Positions 37,165 through 45,997 of a stretch of 64,000 nt of DNA are shown in pieces. The notes beneath the pieces were generated by a model that saw nothing but the letters and a program-made list of their open reading frames with translations, was not told the DNA's origin and made no database searches. Position 1 is the stretch's first letter. Every line of letters begins with the position of its first letter. This DNA is from Vibrio hannami (lineage in GTDB: Bacteria; Pseudomonadota; Gammaproteobacteria; Enterobacterales; Vibrionaceae). Both the position numbers and the translations under genes were made by a program. Location of the stretch: the NCBI RefSeq assembly GCF_029589055.1, contig NZ_JARQZP010000003.1, forward strand, positions 1,302,001 to 1,366,000, read 5' to 3'.

Positions 37165-38043
37165 ATGAACCTTTCCCATATCGAGGCATTTTGTGCTGTT
37201 GCTGACCTTGGCTCTGTATCAGAAGCAGCCAGGCAACTCGAGTGTAACCGCACAAAATTAAGTATGGCGATCAAGGCATTGGAGAGAGAGCTTGATATTG
37301 AGTTACTCGTAAGGACAGGGAATCATGTTTCTTTGTCTGAAGCTGGAAAGGCAATCTACAAAGATTGTGAAAGTATGCTTGTTACCGCCGAAAGGATTAA
37401 ACAAACCTGCAGTCAGGCATCTGGCGAGTTCAACGCAGAGATTTGGATAGCACGCGATGATTCTCTTCCTGATGATTTATGGCAAGATCTTGCTCATAGG
37501 CTCAATAACAAATATCCCGCCACCTCGTTTAATATTGTGCTGGCCTCAAGTGGTGACCTTTCCAATCTCGTTGAAACTAAGCAGGTCGATTTTGCCTTTG
37601 GTGTCGACTATGAACGCCTTGATGATCCTCGCATAAACTACAATCCACTGGGCAAAATTCGAATGATGTCGGTGTGCCGTTCCGGGCACCCACTTACTAA
37701 GCTGCGAAGGGTTTCTGATGAAGTACTGAGGAACGAGATGCAAGCGTCAATGGCTTATCTGAACGAGAAGGATAACCCTGAGTTGCAACCCTTTTCTTTA
37801 AGATACATAGGATTTTCAAGCTTCGACTACATGCTAAACACCATCCTGCAAGAAGATGCCTGGGGTGTTATGCCAGAGCCGCTAATTCGTCACCTGTTAA
37901 GAAAGGAAGAGCTGGCCGTGATCAAACATACCTATGGTCTGACACAAGAGGACTACTGTATGTTTAGCGCCGCCGGTATGGCTGAACATCCCGGAATGGC
38001 CTGGTTAAATGATAAACTCAGTGATTATCTGTTCGATTTTTAG
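37165..38043 (+). CDS. LysR-family transcriptional regulator
   Basis: A 292-residue LysR regulator with an N-terminal winged helix (about residues 3-60: IEAFCAVADLGSVSEAARQL and LSMAIKALERELDIELLVR) and a C-terminal effector-binding domain from about residue 88. CTGGAG lies before the ATG. The flanking genes do not reveal its target; the divergent methyltransferase gene is 205 bases away and is the classical first guess for a LysR target. Confidence 0.92.
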   Translation: MNLSHIEAFCAVADLGSVSEAARQLECNRTKLSMAIKALERELDIELLVRTGNHVSLSEAGKAIYKDCESMLVTAERIKQTCSQASGEFNAEIWIARDDSLPDDLWQDLAHRLNNKYPATSFNIVLASSGDLSNLVETKQVDFAFGVDYERLDDPRINYNPLGKIRMMSVCRSGHPLTKLRRVSDEVLRNEMQASMAYLNEKDNPELQPFSLRYIGFSSFDYMLNTILQEDAWGVMPEPLIRHLLRKEELAVIKHTYGLTQEDYCMFSAAGMAEHPGMAWLNDKLSDYLFDF

Positions 38044-38223
38044 ACTTTTTGTTCACTCAGTCAGCGTCAATTTTAATGACACCAGATTTCGTTCATAATT
38101 GATTGTTTTAATTGATTTTTAAGTTTACACCGACAATGTAATCCATTTCATTTCAACACTTAACATTTGATAATTATCCTCCGCTAGAAAAGAATAGAAG
38201 CATGTTTGTTAGCGGATTATTTT

Positions 38224-39120
38224 ATGTGTGCCAGAGTTAGTCAGAATGAAAATCGTGTCTTAATCTTCTCAGCCCTTTTGGCATCTGGCTTTGCCATTGG
38301 TGGCCTGGTACTAGGTCTACTGGTTGGTTCTCTGGTTATCGTGTTCGACGGTGTCTATTCTTCAGTCAGCCTGCTGTTAACATTATTGTCACTGGCGGTA
38401 TCTAAATATATCCAGACCCCCTCTAAAAACAACTTTCCTTTTGGCAAAGCGATACTTGAGCCAATAGTAATTTCCATTAAAGCGATCGTTATTCTTGGCA
38501 TTGTAGGTTACTCACTTCATTCTGCGGTTATCGCGATGTTTACTGGTGGGCGTGATGTTGATGCCTCTATCGCAACTCTATTTGGTGTGGTTAATGTTGT
38601 TGGTTGTGGGTATGCGTGGTGGTATATCGCCAATAAAAGTCGAACTTTTTCCTCTGGTCTAATTGAAGCAGAATCCAAGCAGTGGCAAATGGACACGCTT
38701 TTAAGTGTTGCCGTTACCTTAGGTTTTGTTACCGCCTGGGGGGTAACATTCACTCCGTGGGCCAGTTTGTCTGTGTATGCCGACCCTATGATGATGTGTC
38801 TGATGTCGGGTTACTTTATTAAGGTTCCTTTCGATATGCTTAGAGAAGCAGCTCGTGAACTTCTGATGATGAGTCCGGACAAAGAGATATGCAGTCAGGT
38901 AGATGAAAGTATTCAAGCCGTTGATAGTGTATCCAGCCAGAATATTGCATTGGCAGGCGTAACCAAAATTGGTCGCGAGTTACGAGTGGATGTGGATATT
39001 AAAATTGATACCAGCGCGATTATTGCGGTAGATGATATCGAACGAACTCGCAGCTCGATCACTCGCAAACTTTCTGCACTGCCATTTGACCTACAACTTA
39101 ACCTGAGCATTGCGAGGTAG
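38224..39120 (+). CDS. Cation diffusion facilitator family transporter
   Basis: A 298-residue membrane protein of the CDF superfamily with about six helices and a short cytoplasmic C-terminal domain (from about residue 210). The helix-2 metal motif reads DGVYS instead of D-x-x-x-D, and the helix-5 motif reads Q-x-x-x-D (QWQMD) instead of H-x-x-x-D, as in a less studied CDF branch. Metal specificity therefore cannot be predicted. A TTG at 38206 opens the frame earlier, but ATG 38224 has GGA upstream and is preferred. Confidence 0.82.
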   Translation: MCARVSQNENRVLIFSALLASGFAIGGLVLGLLVGSLVIVFDGVYSSVSLLLTLLSLAVSKYIQTPSKNNFPFGKAILEPIVISIKAIVILGIVGYSLHSAVIAMFTGGRDVDASIATLFGVVNVVGCGYAWWYIANKSRTFSSGLIEAESKQWQMDTLLSVAVTLGFVTAWGVTFTPWASLSVYADPMMMCLMSGYFIKVPFDMLREAARELLMMSPDKEICSQVDESIQAVDSVSSQNIALAGVTKIGRELRVDVDIKIDTSAIIAVDDIERTRSSITRKLSALPFDLQLNLSIAR

Positions 39121-39130
39121 CCATCGCCTC

Positions 39131-39186
39131 TGTTACCTGTTACCTGTTACCTGTTACCTGTTACCTGTTACCTGTTACCTGTTACC
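39131..39186. repeat. Heptamer tandem repeat (TGTTACC)x8
   Basis: Eight perfect copies of TGTTACC fill 56 bases just after the CDF gene and 20 bases before the convergent DUF2850 gene end. A degenerate tail follows (CATTATC, TTTGTCTATTGCC). It is a simple sequence repeat likely to vary in copy number by slippage. Confidence 0.97.
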
Positions 39187-39205
39187 CATTATCTTTGTCT
39201 ATTGC

Positions 39206-39700
39206 CTATTTCTGCTGAAAGTGCTCCGCTAAAGATACACGTCTTGCCGGGCCAACACCTTTGTCTGTTGGAACAGTATGTTCGTAGCCTTTTTTGATAA
39301 ATGAAGCAGCATGTCCACCACCAGTAATTCTTCTGAGGCGTTCATCGTTATCTCCAAACACCTGATACTCGTATAGCGTGTCACCTTTGTAAAACGACAC
39401 GGTCGCACCGTCAAACTCAAATGACGTAGCCACAAAGCGGTTATCTACGCGCACACCATCTTCTCTCAGGAAAAAGACATCTGTCGCGTGAGAAGGAGCC
39501 CCTATCTCCGTCCACATTCCATAAACGCGGCTCTTATCTGTATATTTTGCGTAACTCTCGATAGATATATAGATAATGCTGAACAGGGTAATTGAGATCA
39601 TAAATAGCCACAAATACCGTCCATAAGGTACCGGCCGTCTTAGTCCACTCAAATTGTTACTATTGTCCTGCCCACGGAACGACGAACGCGAATCAGCCAT
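39206..39700 (-). CDS. DUF2850 family membrane-anchored protein
   Basis: 164 residues: a polar N-terminus, one membrane helix (about residues 30-50, WLFMISITLFSIIYISI), then a periplasmic domain with YGMWTEIGAPSHATD, FEFDGATVSFYKGD and YEYQVFG. This matches the DUF2850 family found mainly in Vibrio. Function unknown. It stands alone on the minus strand. Confidence 0.8.
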   Translation of the reverse strand: MADSRSSFRGQDNSNNLSGLRRPVPYGRYLWLFMISITLFSIIYISIESYAKYTDKSRVYGMWTEIGAPSHATDVFFLREDGVRVDNRFVATSFEFDGATVSFYKGDTLYEYQVFGDNDERLRRITGGGHAASFIKKGYEHTVPTDKGVGPARRVSLAEHFQQK

Positions 39701-39841
39701 ACTTCCTCAGTTATAAATGAGTCTTATTGATATCCTAGCCCAGCTAGATATGCTGAAACAATATTTCTCCTAAACTTAAATCATTTCTTACATTTTTTCT
39801 GACAAGCTGTCACAAACCGAGCAACTATCCAGAACTAAGAA

Positions 39842-39868
39842 AGCCTCTTACCCGATAGGAAAGAGGCT
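39842..39868 (-). terminator. Terminator after aglK
   Basis: AGCCTCTT and AAGAGGCT form a stem with an 11-base loop. Read on minus, a T-rich tail (TTTCTTAGTT) follows. It lies about 24 bases past the aglK stop. Confidence 0.7.
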
Positions 39869-39891
39869 CCAAATAAGGCATTGATTGTAAA

Positions 39892-40986
39892 TTAATCCAT
39901 ATGCTTAACTGAAATATCATCCTGATTAAACAGATGCAGTTTCTCTGGAGATGCTTTCAAATGAACCATCTCACCTTTGTGAAGGTCAATGATACCTGGG
40001 ATCTTCGCCACTATTGCTTCTTCGTGATGTGGAACATCAATATGAAGCAATGTTACTTCACCAAGAGACTCAACAAACAGCACTTTACCCGACAGATAAG
40101 CTTCGGATTCCTCAGCAATCAAGAAATCTTCTGGGCGAATACCCGCCTTACCCTTAGTCCCTTTAAGTTGCTCAGGAACAGCAAACGGGAAAGCGGATTC
40201 AACACCATTTTCAAACTTGATGCTACCTTGTTCACCTGCCTCTGTAATATCCACATCCATAATGTTCATTGCTGGCGAACCAATAAAACGCGCAACAAAG
40301 ATATTTCTTGGATTGGTATACAACTCAAGCGGTGTACCTACCTGCTCAATATAACCCGCAGAAAGCACCACAATGCGGTCAGCAAGCGTCATCGCTTCCA
40401 CCTGATCATGTGTTACATAGATCATGGTGGTTTTGTCCATCTTCTCTTTCAGGTTCGCGATTTCTATACGTGTCTGAACACGAAGTGCTGCATCAAGGTT
40501 AGACAATGGCTCATCGAACAGGAACACTTTTGGATTACGAACAATCGCACGACCAATCGCTACGCGCTGACGCTGACCACCAGATAGTGCTTTTGGTAAG
40601 CGATCCAGATACGGTTCTAGTTGCAGCATTGCTGCCGCTTCTCTGACTCGCTTATCGATGTTTTCCTTTGACTCTTTAGCGATACGCATAGCAAACGCCA
40701 TATTGTCATAAACCGTCATATGCGGATAAAGCGCATAGGTCTGGAACACCATAGCGATTCCACGCATCGCGGCTGGCATATCGTTTACGCGTACCCCTTC
40801 GATCTCCAGGTCACCACTGGTTATATCTTCCAGCCCGGCAATCATTCGGAGTAACGTAGATTTACCACAGCCTGATGGTCCAACAAAGACGATAAACTCG
40901 CCGATATCGATATCCAAATCCACACCGTGAATCACCTTGGTTTCACCGTAGGCTTTTTTAATATTTGTAAGCTTTAAACCTTTCAT
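39892..40986 (-). CDS. aglK: Alpha-glucoside ABC transporter ATPase
   Basis: A 364-residue ABC ATPase of the MalK/UgpC type that energises sugar uptake. Walker A is GPSGCGKST (about residue 36), the signature is [14 protein letters not shown], Walker B is [12 protein letters not shown], and the switch His is in [11 protein letters not shown]. The C-terminal TOBE-type regulatory domain (from about 235) includes GIRPEDF. It is the last gene of aglE-aglF-aglG-aglK, followed by a terminator. The gene name is by operon context. Confidence 0.9.
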   Translation of the reverse strand: MKGLKLTNIKKAYGETKVIHGVDLDIDIGEFIVFVGPSGCGKSTLLRMIAGLEDITSGDLEIEGVRVNDMPAAMRGIAMVFQTYALYPHMTVYDNMAFAMRIAKESKENIDKRVREAAAMLQLEPYLDRLPKALSGGQRQRVAIGRAIVRNPKVFLFDEPLSNLDAALRVQTRIEIANLKEKMDKTTMIYVTHDQVEAMTLADRIVVLSAGYIEQVGTPLELYTNPRNIFVARFIGSPAMNIMDVDITEAGEQGSIKFENGVESAFPFAVPEQLKGTKGKAGIRPEDFLIAEESEAYLSGKVLFVESLGEVTLLHIDVPHHEEAIVAKIPGIIDLHKGEMVHLKASPEKLHLFNQDDISVKHMD

Positions 40987-41011
40987 TGAATACTTTTCTC
41001 CGTTCTCCGTC

Positions 41012-42181
41012 TTACTTAACAGAGCCAGCTAACAGGCCACGAACTAAATAACGTTGCAGGCTAAAGAACACGCCTAGCGGTACTGCAATAGATACAAATG
41101 CAGAAGCAGTCAGAATTTCCCAGTTACCACCACGGGAACCAAGTAGCTCTCTCAAACGTGCAGTCAGTACCATTTCATTCTCGCCAACACCAAGAAATAC
41201 TGTCGCAACCAATAAGTCATTCCATACCCACAAGAACTGGAAGATGGCAAATGAAGCCAGTGCAGGGAATGAAAGAGGTAATACGATTCGGACGAATATC
41301 TCAAAATGAGTCGCCCCATCCACCTGTGCAGATTCAATAATCTCTTTAGGCAGGTTAGAGATATAATTGCGTAGCAAGTATATTGCCAACGGCAAACCAA
41401 ACCCGGTATGTGCGAGCCATATCCCCAGATAAGTCTTAGCTCCGACACCAAAGAATGACCCTATATCGTTATACAACCTAAGCAGAGGAATCAGTGACAT
41501 CTGCAACGGCACTACCAACAAGCCAACCACGAGCGCAATCAATAAGCCACGTCCGGGCATTTTCATCCAGGACAATGCGTATGCAGCAAAAGCAGCAATA
41601 AGAATCGGAATAATGGTCGCCGGGATCGTCACCGTTAATGAGTTAATAAATGACTGCCCTATACCTTCAGCGGTTAATACCTCTCGGTAATTATCCAAAC
41701 TGAACTTAGGTGGAACCTCCGCTGTATAGAAGATCCGCTTTCCTCGGGAACCCTTAAATGGTTCCTGTGAGGTCATCACATAACTGCCATCTTCCTGAAC
41801 CGTTAATGTTCCACCCTTTCTCATCGGGGCTGTATCACCCGGTGCAAACTCAGTTGGCGCTTTAGAAGACCAGCCAAACTGAATGACATCGACAGCAGCG
41901 CCGTCATCATCAAGAATCTTCCCTTCTAGAATATAAACACCGTCACGATTGACTTGAGTATCTGGATGTTCCGTACGCGCAATCAGGTTTTGTTCTGATG
42001 AAGAAAGTGCAGTCCACCAACCAGAAATTGCCAATTGCTCTTTGTCACGGAAAGATGAAATTAAAAGTCCTGCCGTCGGAAACGTCCACATAATGACAAT
42101 TAACAGAACCGACGCGTGCACCAATAACGTTAATGGAGAACGGCGCATTTTACTAAAGCTAAACTTAGCATCTTCAGACAT
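41012..42181 (-). CDS. aglG: Alpha-glucoside ABC transporter permease AglG
   Basis: A 389-residue binding-protein-dependent permease with six helices and the cytoplasmic EAA loop ([22 protein letters not shown]). Between helix 1 and the core is a large periplasmic insertion of about 110 residues (roughly 50-165). That insertion is typical of AglG and makes it longer than ordinary MalG-type permeases. With AglF it forms the membrane channel. It starts next to the aglF stop. Confidence 0.9.
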   Translation of the reverse strand: MSEDAKFSFSKMRRSPLTLLVHASVLLIVIMWTFPTAGLLISSFRDKEQLAISGWWTALSSSEQNLIARTEHPDTQVNRDGVYILEGKILDDDGAAVDVIQFGWSSKAPTEFAPGDTAPMRKGGTLTVQEDGSYVMTSQEPFKGSRGKRIFYTAEVPPKFSLDNYREVLTAEGIGQSFINSLTVTIPATIIPILIAAFAAYALSWMKMPGRGLLIALVVGLLVVPLQMSLIPLLRLYNDIGSFFGVGAKTYLGIWLAHTGFGLPLAIYLLRNYISNLPKEIIESAQVDGATHFEIFVRIVLPLSFPALASFAIFQFLWVWNDLLVATVFLGVGENEMVLTARLRELLGSRGGNWEILTASAFVSIAVPLGVFFSLQRYLVRGLLAGSVK

Positions 42182-43192
42182 CTAGCGTCCCTCCATCTGT
42201 TTGTTTGCCTGACGAATATTCCAGATCATTACCGGAATAACCGCGACCATGATGATTACCGCAATTGCAGCGCCACGACCGAAATCACCGCCCCCGCGGA
42301 ACATCCAGTCGAACATCATGTTAGCGAGTACTTGCGTACTCCACTGACCATTAGTCATTGCAAGTACAATATCGAATACTTTCAGTACGGTGATGGTAAT
42401 AGTTGTCCATACCACGGCTATTGTTCCCCATATCTGAGGAATTAAGATCTTGAAAAAGATCTGTATGCCGTTAGCACCATCCAATACCGCAGCTTCCACC
42501 GTTTCTTCAGGGATACCACGAAGTGCAGCAGAAAGAATGACCATAGCGAAACCCGTCTGAATCCAGATAAGAATCACCATCAGGAAGAAGTTGTTCCAGA
42601 ATGGAATGGTGATCCAGGCTTCTGGTGTACCACCAAAATACTCTACCAGAGCATTCAACACACCTATCTGTTCGGTGCCCTCTGAGCGGTAATCGTAAAC
42701 AAACTTCCATATAATCGAAGCACCTATAAATGAAATCGCCATCGGCATAAATACCAGACTTTTCGCTATATTGCCCCAGCTGACCTTGTCAGTCATTGCA
42801 GCAATAACGAGTCCAAAAAATGTCGAGGCAGCTGGAACAACCAACAGCCATAGCATGTTGTTAAAGAGCGACTCTCTAAATTCTCTATCAGCGAATAACC
42901 ATGAGTAGTTATCTAGCCCTACAAAATGTTCGCCGTTTTTGTCATGCAGAGACAAAATGACCGAATCAAACACCGGGTAAACTAGATACAATCCTAGAAA
43001 GGTTAATGCTGGTCCCAGGAATAACCACGGGCGAACAGCCGCTGCACGGCTAATGTTTTTCGCCATCTGCTCGTTGGAAACACCATGAGAAGGGAAGATA
43101 AGTTTCAGAACCCAGTTACTACCCCAAAAGTAGATAACACAGCCAGCGACACCGAGGAACACGATAAAGAGGGATGAATAGAGTTGTCCCAT
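42182..43192 (-). CDS. aglF: Alpha-glucoside ABC transporter permease AglF
   Basis: A 336-residue permease with an N-terminal helix pair, then the six-helix transport core and an EAA loop (ETVEAAVLDGANGIQIFFKI). The segment FIGASIIWKFVYDYR is typical of AglF-type proteins. It is paired with aglG and follows the binding-protein gene by 90 bases. Confidence 0.9.
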   Translation of the reverse strand: MGQLYSSLFIVFLGVAGCVIYFWGSNWVLKLIFPSHGVSNEQMAKNISRAAAVRPWLFLGPALTFLGLYLVYPVFDSVILSLHDKNGEHFVGLDNYSWLFADREFRESLFNNMLWLLVVPAASTFFGLVIAAMTDKVSWGNIAKSLVFMPMAISFIGASIIWKFVYDYRSEGTEQIGVLNALVEYFGGTPEAWITIPFWNNFFLMVILIWIQTGFAMVILSAALRGIPEETVEAAVLDGANGIQIFFKILIPQIWGTIAVVWTTITITVLKVFDIVLAMTNGQWSTQVLANMMFDWMFRGGGDFGRGAAIAVIIMVAVIPVMIWNIRQANKQMEGR

Positions 43193-43282
43193 GTTAACCT
43201 CACATCAAAAAACTTGACCAATCAAAAGAATAGTAAACAAATGCAAGGCTGACACACGTCAGCCTTGCATATTTCCTTGTTA

Positions 43283-44632
43283 TTATTTTAGAGCATCCCA
43301 GGTTTTCTGAATTTCATCAGCAACCTGCTGCGAAGACTGACCACCACTGTAGTTCACCATGCCAGTCCAGAACGCACCAGCGCCGATCTTACCTGGCATC
43401 AAATCAGAACCATCAAAGCGGAAGGTTGTCGCATTAAGCAGAATTTGACCCTGTTTCTTCAAAGTGTCATTCGCGTAAGCATCAACATTTGCGCCCTTGA
43501 ACGGAGTAAGGAAGCCAGATTGAGCCATCCAGATTTCATGAGCGATTGGAGACTGTAGGAACTTCATAAACTCACGAGTTGCTTTAGAATCTTTAGTGAC
43601 ACTCCACATAGTACCGGCACCAAGAACTGGCTTACCTAAATCTTTAGATTCATAAGCTGGGAAGTAGAAGAAGTCAGCATCTTCACCCAACACCGTACCT
43701 TCCGGGAAGAAAGACGGGATAAATGAAGCTTGTCTGTGCATATAACACTTAGCAGGTGATGAGAACATGCCTTTAGGGCTGTCACGGAAGTCCGTTGCAG
43801 CTACCGCGCGAGAACCACCATCCACGAAATCATCTTTCAGGAACCAGCCAAACTCATCAATGGCCGCCTTCACTTTAGGGTCATTGAACTTAAGCTCGTT
43901 AGATACCCACTTGTCGTAGTCTTGTGGAGACTGCGTACGTAGCATCATATCTTCAACCCAGTCTGTTGCTGGCCAGCCAGTTGCACCGCCACTACCTAAA
44001 CCAACACACCATGGAGTTTCGCCATCTTTAACAATTTGTTCTGTCAGAGCTTTCAACTCTTCCATCGTTTCAGGCACTTCATAGCCCGCATCTTCAAAGT
44101 TTTCAGGCACATACCAAACCAGTGATTTCAAATCCACTTTGTAGAAGAAACCGAATAGTTGATCTTTGCCTTTCTCATCAGCAAATGTACCCAGGTCTAC
44201 CCATGATGAACCTGCTGCATAGTTGTCGTTGATCCAACCTTTCCAATCACTGCTTAACGGTGTTAAGTAACCTTTTGCCGCAAGGTTAGCTGCAAGACCT
44301 GGTTGAGGGAAAATCGCCACGTTAGGTGCACTACCTGCTTGCACATCGATTGCGATTTGTTGTTCAAACGAGTCGGAGCCAGCATATTGCACATCTGCGC
44401 CAGTCGCTTCTTCAAAATACGCGATAACACTTTCAATTAATGCCTTATCTGGACCAAGCCACGGGCCAAACACGGTAATGGTTTCGCCTTTCAAATCCGT
44501 TTTCTTCAACATTTCATAGCTGTCCCAGTTGAAGCGACTATCTTCACCTGGTGCGTACTTAAGGTCAGCGGCTAGTGCAGAGGTGGAGGATATAGCAAGA
44601 GCAATAGCACTGGTAAGTAGAGCTTTATTCAT
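43283..44632 (-). CDS. aglE: Alpha-glucoside periplasmic binding protein
   Basis: A 449-residue extracellular solute-binding protein with a signal peptide (MNKALLTSAIALAISSTSAL, cleavage after ALA). It shows the family 1 fold: ITVFGPWLGPDKALIES, PQPGLAANLAAKG, and aromatic residues for sugar stacking such as WPATDW. It delivers alpha-glucosides such as trehalose, sucrose or maltose to AglFG, as in the known agl systems; the actual sugar here is not known. It is first gene of the minus operon, with LacI-type operators upstream. Confidence 0.9.
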   Translation of the reverse strand: MNKALLTSAIALAISSTSALAADLKYAPGEDSRFNWDSYEMLKKTDLKGETITVFGPWLGPDKALIESVIAYFEEATGADVQYAGSDSFEQQIAIDVQAGSAPNVAIFPQPGLAANLAAKGYLTPLSSDWKGWINDNYAAGSSWVDLGTFADEKGKDQLFGFFYKVDLKSLVWYVPENFEDAGYEVPETMEELKALTEQIVKDGETPWCVGLGSGGATGWPATDWVEDMMLRTQSPQDYDKWVSNELKFNDPKVKAAIDEFGWFLKDDFVDGGSRAVAATDFRDSPKGMFSSPAKCYMHRQASFIPSFFPEGTVLGEDADFFYFPAYESKDLGKPVLGAGTMWSVTKDSKATREFMKFLQSPIAHEIWMAQSGFLTPFKGANVDAYANDTLKKQGQILLNATTFRFDGSDLMPGKIGAGAFWTGMVNYSGGQSSQQVADEIQKTWDALK

Positions 44633-44663
44633 TGGTAGACTCCATGTATAGGGTACTTGTTTA

Positions 44664-44680
44664 TTTTAATTCGTTAAGGA
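44664..44680. promoter_or_regulatory. Possible second AglR operator
   Basis: TTTTAATTCGTTAAGGA shares the TTAA-x-TCG-x-TTAA pattern of the stronger site at 44695 but is less symmetrical. It lies about 30 bases upstream of aglE. Confidence 0.4.
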
Positions 44681-44694
44681 CTTGTCGTCTTAGC

Positions 44695-44712
44695 GACTTA
44701 ATCGGTTAAGTC
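44695..44712. promoter_or_regulatory. LacI-family operator in the agl divergent promoter
   Basis: GACTTAATCGGTTAAGTC is a near-perfect palindrome with a CG centre, as expected for LacI/GalR-family regulators. It lies 63 bases before aglE and about 200 bases before aglR. A half copy, CTTAATCG, recurs at 44864-44871 closer to aglR, so the regulator may also control itself. Confidence 0.65.
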
Positions 44713-44914
44713 CTTCTAAATACATTAGTCATGAAATCTAAATTTGACTAAAAAAGAATCTAAAGATGCGTAGCTCATCAATAAACCGAGCAATAAAAAC
44801 ACAAATAAGTGAGTTACCTCAAACTCTGATATTTTTCATGGCTGGATCCATTTCTTTATTCAACTTAATCGTTCTAGAATTCCAAAGTGGCTTACGAGCA
44901 AGAAGAATCCAGTA

Positions 44915-45952
44915 ATGAAAAGAGAAAATAAAAAGCCAACTCTGAAAGATGTCGCTGCAAAATTAGGGGTTTCTACAGCCACGGTTTCTAATGCCTTTAA
45001 CAGACCTGATCAACTTTCTGTTTCACTCAGAGATAAGATTCTAAAACAGTGCCACGAACTAGGATATACTGGCCCAAGCCTGACCGCTCGCAGCCTTAGA
45101 ACTGGTAAAACCGGTGTCATCGGTGTCTTATTAGCTGACAACCTCTCTTACAACTTTTCAGACCCTGTAGCGACGCGATTTCTGGCTGGAATCTCTTCTA
45201 CACTAGATGCACAACACGTCAATATGTTGTTGCTTCCTTCTAGCGCCGAGAACTACCAAAACACCCAGGTCGAAACAATACCGGACAGCTTTATTGTTTA
45301 CGGAAAGCCCGTGGATTCATCAGTAGTAGAAAGAATTCAAAGACAAGGTAAGCCTCTAATCGCAGTCGACTTTAAGTTGGATGGTGCGCCCTCCATCAAT
45401 ATCAATAACCGTGAAGCATCTTATGAAGTTGCAAAACATGCGCTTCAGGGCCTAAAGGGAAAAGTGCTTATACTTGGACTTAAGCTGGAACCTTCTACAG
45501 CAATTACTTTGCTTCATCATGACAAGCTTTACAGTAGTGAAGAATCCATCTCTCGCTGCCGTTTTGATGGCTACCAGGATGCGATGGAAGAGGCAGGAAT
45601 CGAAATCTCTTCACAAAATATCTGGCAAATTCATCAGTTAGAGCCTGAAGCGCTAAAAACCGTTTTAAGGGGAGCGCTAACCGCACCCGATAAAGTTGGT
45701 GCAATGCTTTGTATGAGCGACAAAATCGCCCTTGCCGCGCTTGAAGTCACTAAAGAGCTAGGCATCAAAGTGCCGGAAGAACTCAAAATTGTCGGATTCG
45801 ATAATATCCCAGACGCTGCAGTTCATGATTTAACAACAGTGAATCAACCATTAACCGAGAAAGGCCGTATCGCAGCGCAAATGGCTCTGGGCCTGATTCC
45901 ATATGAATCTATTAATCTACCCTCTGAATTGATAATCAGAAAAACAACATGA
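44915..45952 (+). CDS. aglR: LacI-family regulator of the agl locus
   Basis: A 345-residue LacI/GalR repressor. The N-terminal helix-turn-helix (TLKDVAAKLGVSTATVSNAF, residues about 8-27) with hinge LTARSLRTGKTG is followed by a periplasmic-binding-protein-like sensor domain (GVIGVLLADN to the end, with ALCMSDKIAL-type strand and VPEELKIVGFDNI). It lies divergent from aglEFGK and 45 bases before aglA, so it probably represses both in the absence of an alpha-glucoside. Confidence 0.9.
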   Translation: MKRENKKPTLKDVAAKLGVSTATVSNAFNRPDQLSVSLRDKILKQCHELGYTGPSLTARSLRTGKTGVIGVLLADNLSYNFSDPVATRFLAGISSTLDAQHVNMLLLPSSAENYQNTQVETIPDSFIVYGKPVDSSVVERIQRQGKPLIAVDFKLDGAPSININNREASYEVAKHALQGLKGKVLILGLKLEPSTAITLLHHDKLYSSEESISRCRFDGYQDAMEEAGIEISSQNIWQIHQLEPEALKTVLRGALTAPDKVGAMLCMSDKIALAALEVTKELGIKVPEELKIVGFDNIPDAAVHDLTTVNQPLTEKGRIAAQMALGLIPYESINLPSELIIRKTT

Positions 45953-45997
45953 CTGTAACTACACTTTATAGACCGCTATGCCAACAGGAGCACTCAA

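Noticed and set aside
39131..39186. CRISPR-like array
   Set aside because: The units are seven bases with no spacers and there are no cas genes; it is a simple tandem repeat.
39934..40587. 217-codon plus-strand frame inside aglK
   Set aside because: It is an antisense shadow of a certain ABC ATPase with an implausible His/Cys/Trp-rich composition.
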